From: an uncultured Spartobacteria bacterium
GTDB lineage: Bacteria > Verrucomicrobiota > Verrucomicrobiia > Chthoniobacterales > Terrimicrobiaceae
Direction of reading: 5' to 3'
Assembly: GCA_937960895.1 (NCBI GenBank)
Contig: CALCJD010000031.1
Span: forward strand, 1 to 23,720
Length of the DNA stretch: 23,720 bases
A program made the position numbers and the translations under genes. The first letter of the stretch is position 1. Every line of letters begins with the position of its first letter. Shown here piece by piece: positions 22,910 through 23,720 of this stretch. The notes under the pieces were generated by a model, which was not told the origin of the DNA, ran no database searches, and saw only the letters and a program-made list of their open reading frames with translations.

Positions 22910-22981
22910 TGCGCCGGGGTTCGCTGTCGCAAGCCCTGCCGTGACAGGTCCCCACGGCAGAGCTTGCGGCGGAACGGCGCA
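22910..22981 (+). promoter_or_regulatory. 72-base composite hairpin in the leader of the PEP-CTERM gene
   Basis: The outer arms TGCGCCG/CGGCGCA (22910-22916 and 22975-22981) enclose TTC/GAA and GC/GC pairs. A long inner stem follows: CGCAAGC with GCTTGCG, one C-A mismatch, then CTGCCGTG with CACGGCAG. The loop is nine bases. It ends nine bases before the start codon, where it could affect ribosome access. It matches no RNA family known to me. Confidence 0.5.
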
Positions 22982-22990
22982 CCTACAACC

Positions 22991-23720
22991 ATGAAAAAAA
23001 TATCAGCAATCCTTACGATAATCGCCCTGACGATCGCTGGAGCGAATGCGCAAACGATCGTCTTTTCCGAAAACTTTGGAAATCTGACGGATGGAACGGA
23101 CATTTCGACATCCAACACGAGTTTGACGTACGTCCGTATCGGGACCGGAGGCGGCAGTATTGTCGCAGAAAATCCCTCCAGCTTCGGACCGGGTGCGTCT
23201 GCATTTATTACTGGGCCGACAAACGCATCCCTGAACGGAATCGGAGTTCAAAGCACCTTGGACTTCCATGGCGCAAGCATCATCACCTTTTCAGTAGATC
23301 TTCGGTTCACCGACCTTAGTGGGAATGTTGTGATCGGATTGGGATCGGGAGGCGTTTTTACCAACCACAATGGATTCAGCACCAACGACGGTTTGTTCTG
23401 GCTTCAAGCAAACGGGACCAATCTCCAACGACGGACAAGCTCCAATTGGGTAGACATCAGCGGTGTAACGTTGGCAGTCGACACCAATTATACGTTGCTT
23501 GTTGAAGTCGACGTAACCGCGGGTCAAATGGATATTTGGCTGAACGGGAGCCAAGTTGCCGACGGCGTCGGGGTCACCACGGCCTCCATCACCGATCCGA
23601 CTGGATTCCGGATCTATTCAGTGAACGGCAGCAATGTCGAGATCGACAATATTGTTCTGACCGCCGTCCCCGAACCCGCCTCAGCCGTCATGCTCGCCGG
23701 CGGTGTCGGCATGATCCTGT
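22991..23720 (+). CDS. secreted PEP-CTERM protein, 3' end cut by window
   Basis: The visible 243 residues start with a Sec signal peptide (MKKISAILTIIALTIAGANA, likely cut before Gln21). They continue as a beta-rich, Asn/Thr/Gly-rich extracellular domain resembling a LamG/concanavalin-like jelly roll (features such as FSVDLRFTDL, LLVEVDVTAGQMDIWLNG and VEIDNIVL). The sorting signal VPEPASAVML begins at residue 226 and leads into a hydrophobic segment; the final basic residues lie beyond the window. Such proteins are processed by exosortase and displayed or released at the outer surface. Codons are more A/T-rich than in all neighbouring genes (ATA, GTA and CTT appear). No Shine-Dalgarno sequence precedes the ATG. 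Function of the domain is unknown. Confidence 0.85.
   Translation, partial: MKKISAILTIIALTIAGANAQTIVFSENFGNLTDGTDISTSNTSLTYVRIGTGGGSIVAENPSSFGPGASAFITGPTNASLNGIGVQSTLDFHGASIITFSVDLRFTDLSGNVVIGLGSGGVFTNHNGFSTNDGLFWLQANGTNLQRRTSSNWVDISGVTLAVDTNYTLLVEVDVTAGQMDIWLNGSQVADGVGVTTASITDPTGFRIYSVNGSNVEIDNIVLTAVPEPASAVMLAGGVGMIL

Larger units (their letters stand above)
22212..22990. other. 779-base non-coding region rich in inverted repeats
   Basis: No frame on either strand looks like a gene. The right half holds several clean inverted repeats: TGTGAC-N6-GTCACA (22775-22792), TCCGGCA-CAC-TGCCGGA (22819-22835) and a 72-base composite hairpin (22910-22981) ending nine bases before the next start codon. 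No known riboswitch, tRNA, tmRNA, SRP RNA or RNase P core was recognised. It could contain a long leader, a small RNA or decayed mobile DNA. Confidence 0.5.

Noticed and set aside
22551..22994. 147-codon plus-strand frame before the PEP-CTERM gene
   Set aside because: Low-complexity, not protein-like, no ribosome-binding site, and crossed by several inverted repeats.

Overview
The window looks like chromosomal DNA from a high-GC member of the Verrucomicrobiota, probably near Opitutae. This placement is an inference. It rests on a C-terminal VPEP sorting signal (PEP-CTERM), a Rho factor with a long Pro/Ala-rich N-terminal extension, a lexA-imuA-imuB-dnaE2 mutagenesis cassette, and the scarcity of Shine-Dalgarno sequences. 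No phage, IS element, integrase or CRISPR array was found.

Layout. Positions 1-1047 hold a small hypothetical gene and mostly non-coding DNA. A tRNA-Phe(GAA) gene lies on the minus strand at 1048-1123. Next on the minus strand are a small outer-membrane beta-barrel protein with its own promoter and intrinsic terminator, and a hisB-hisH-hisA operon. Just upstream of hisB, a small ORF diverges from a four-gene SOS operon on the plus strand (4409-10299): a LexA-type repressor, ImuA, ImuB and DnaE2. A perfect 16-bp inverted repeat sits 10 bases before the lexA start codon and is the obvious candidate operator. After the cassette come an MnmC-like methyltransferase, a DASS/SLC13 carrier, a LysR-type regulator and a 121-aa hypothetical protein. 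This last gene converges on a minus-strand ABC exporter across a shared terminator hairpin. Plus-strand housekeeping genes follow: nadD-rsfS (overlapping), an ABCG-like fused ABC transporter, and yebC-rho. A 779-base non-coding stretch rich in inverted repeats then precedes a secreted PEP-CTERM protein cut off by the window end.

How the genes work together. DNA damage should trigger self-cleavage of the cassette LexA and release translesion synthesis by DnaE2, with ImuB as clamp-binding adaptor and ImuA as RecA-fold partner. The repressor's recognition helix and the palindrome next to it both differ from the classical LexA/SOS-box pairs, so this may be a private regulatory circuit. The his genes cover three steps of histidine synthesis; hisF and the rest must be elsewhere. 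nadD and rsfS form a common conserved pair. yebC and rho link translation and termination functions.

Two window-wide patterns stand out. Only three genes have a clear Shine-Dalgarno sequence. Several genes are followed by strong GC-rich hairpins without a U-tract; two of these are near-identical and differ by a compensated base-pair change.
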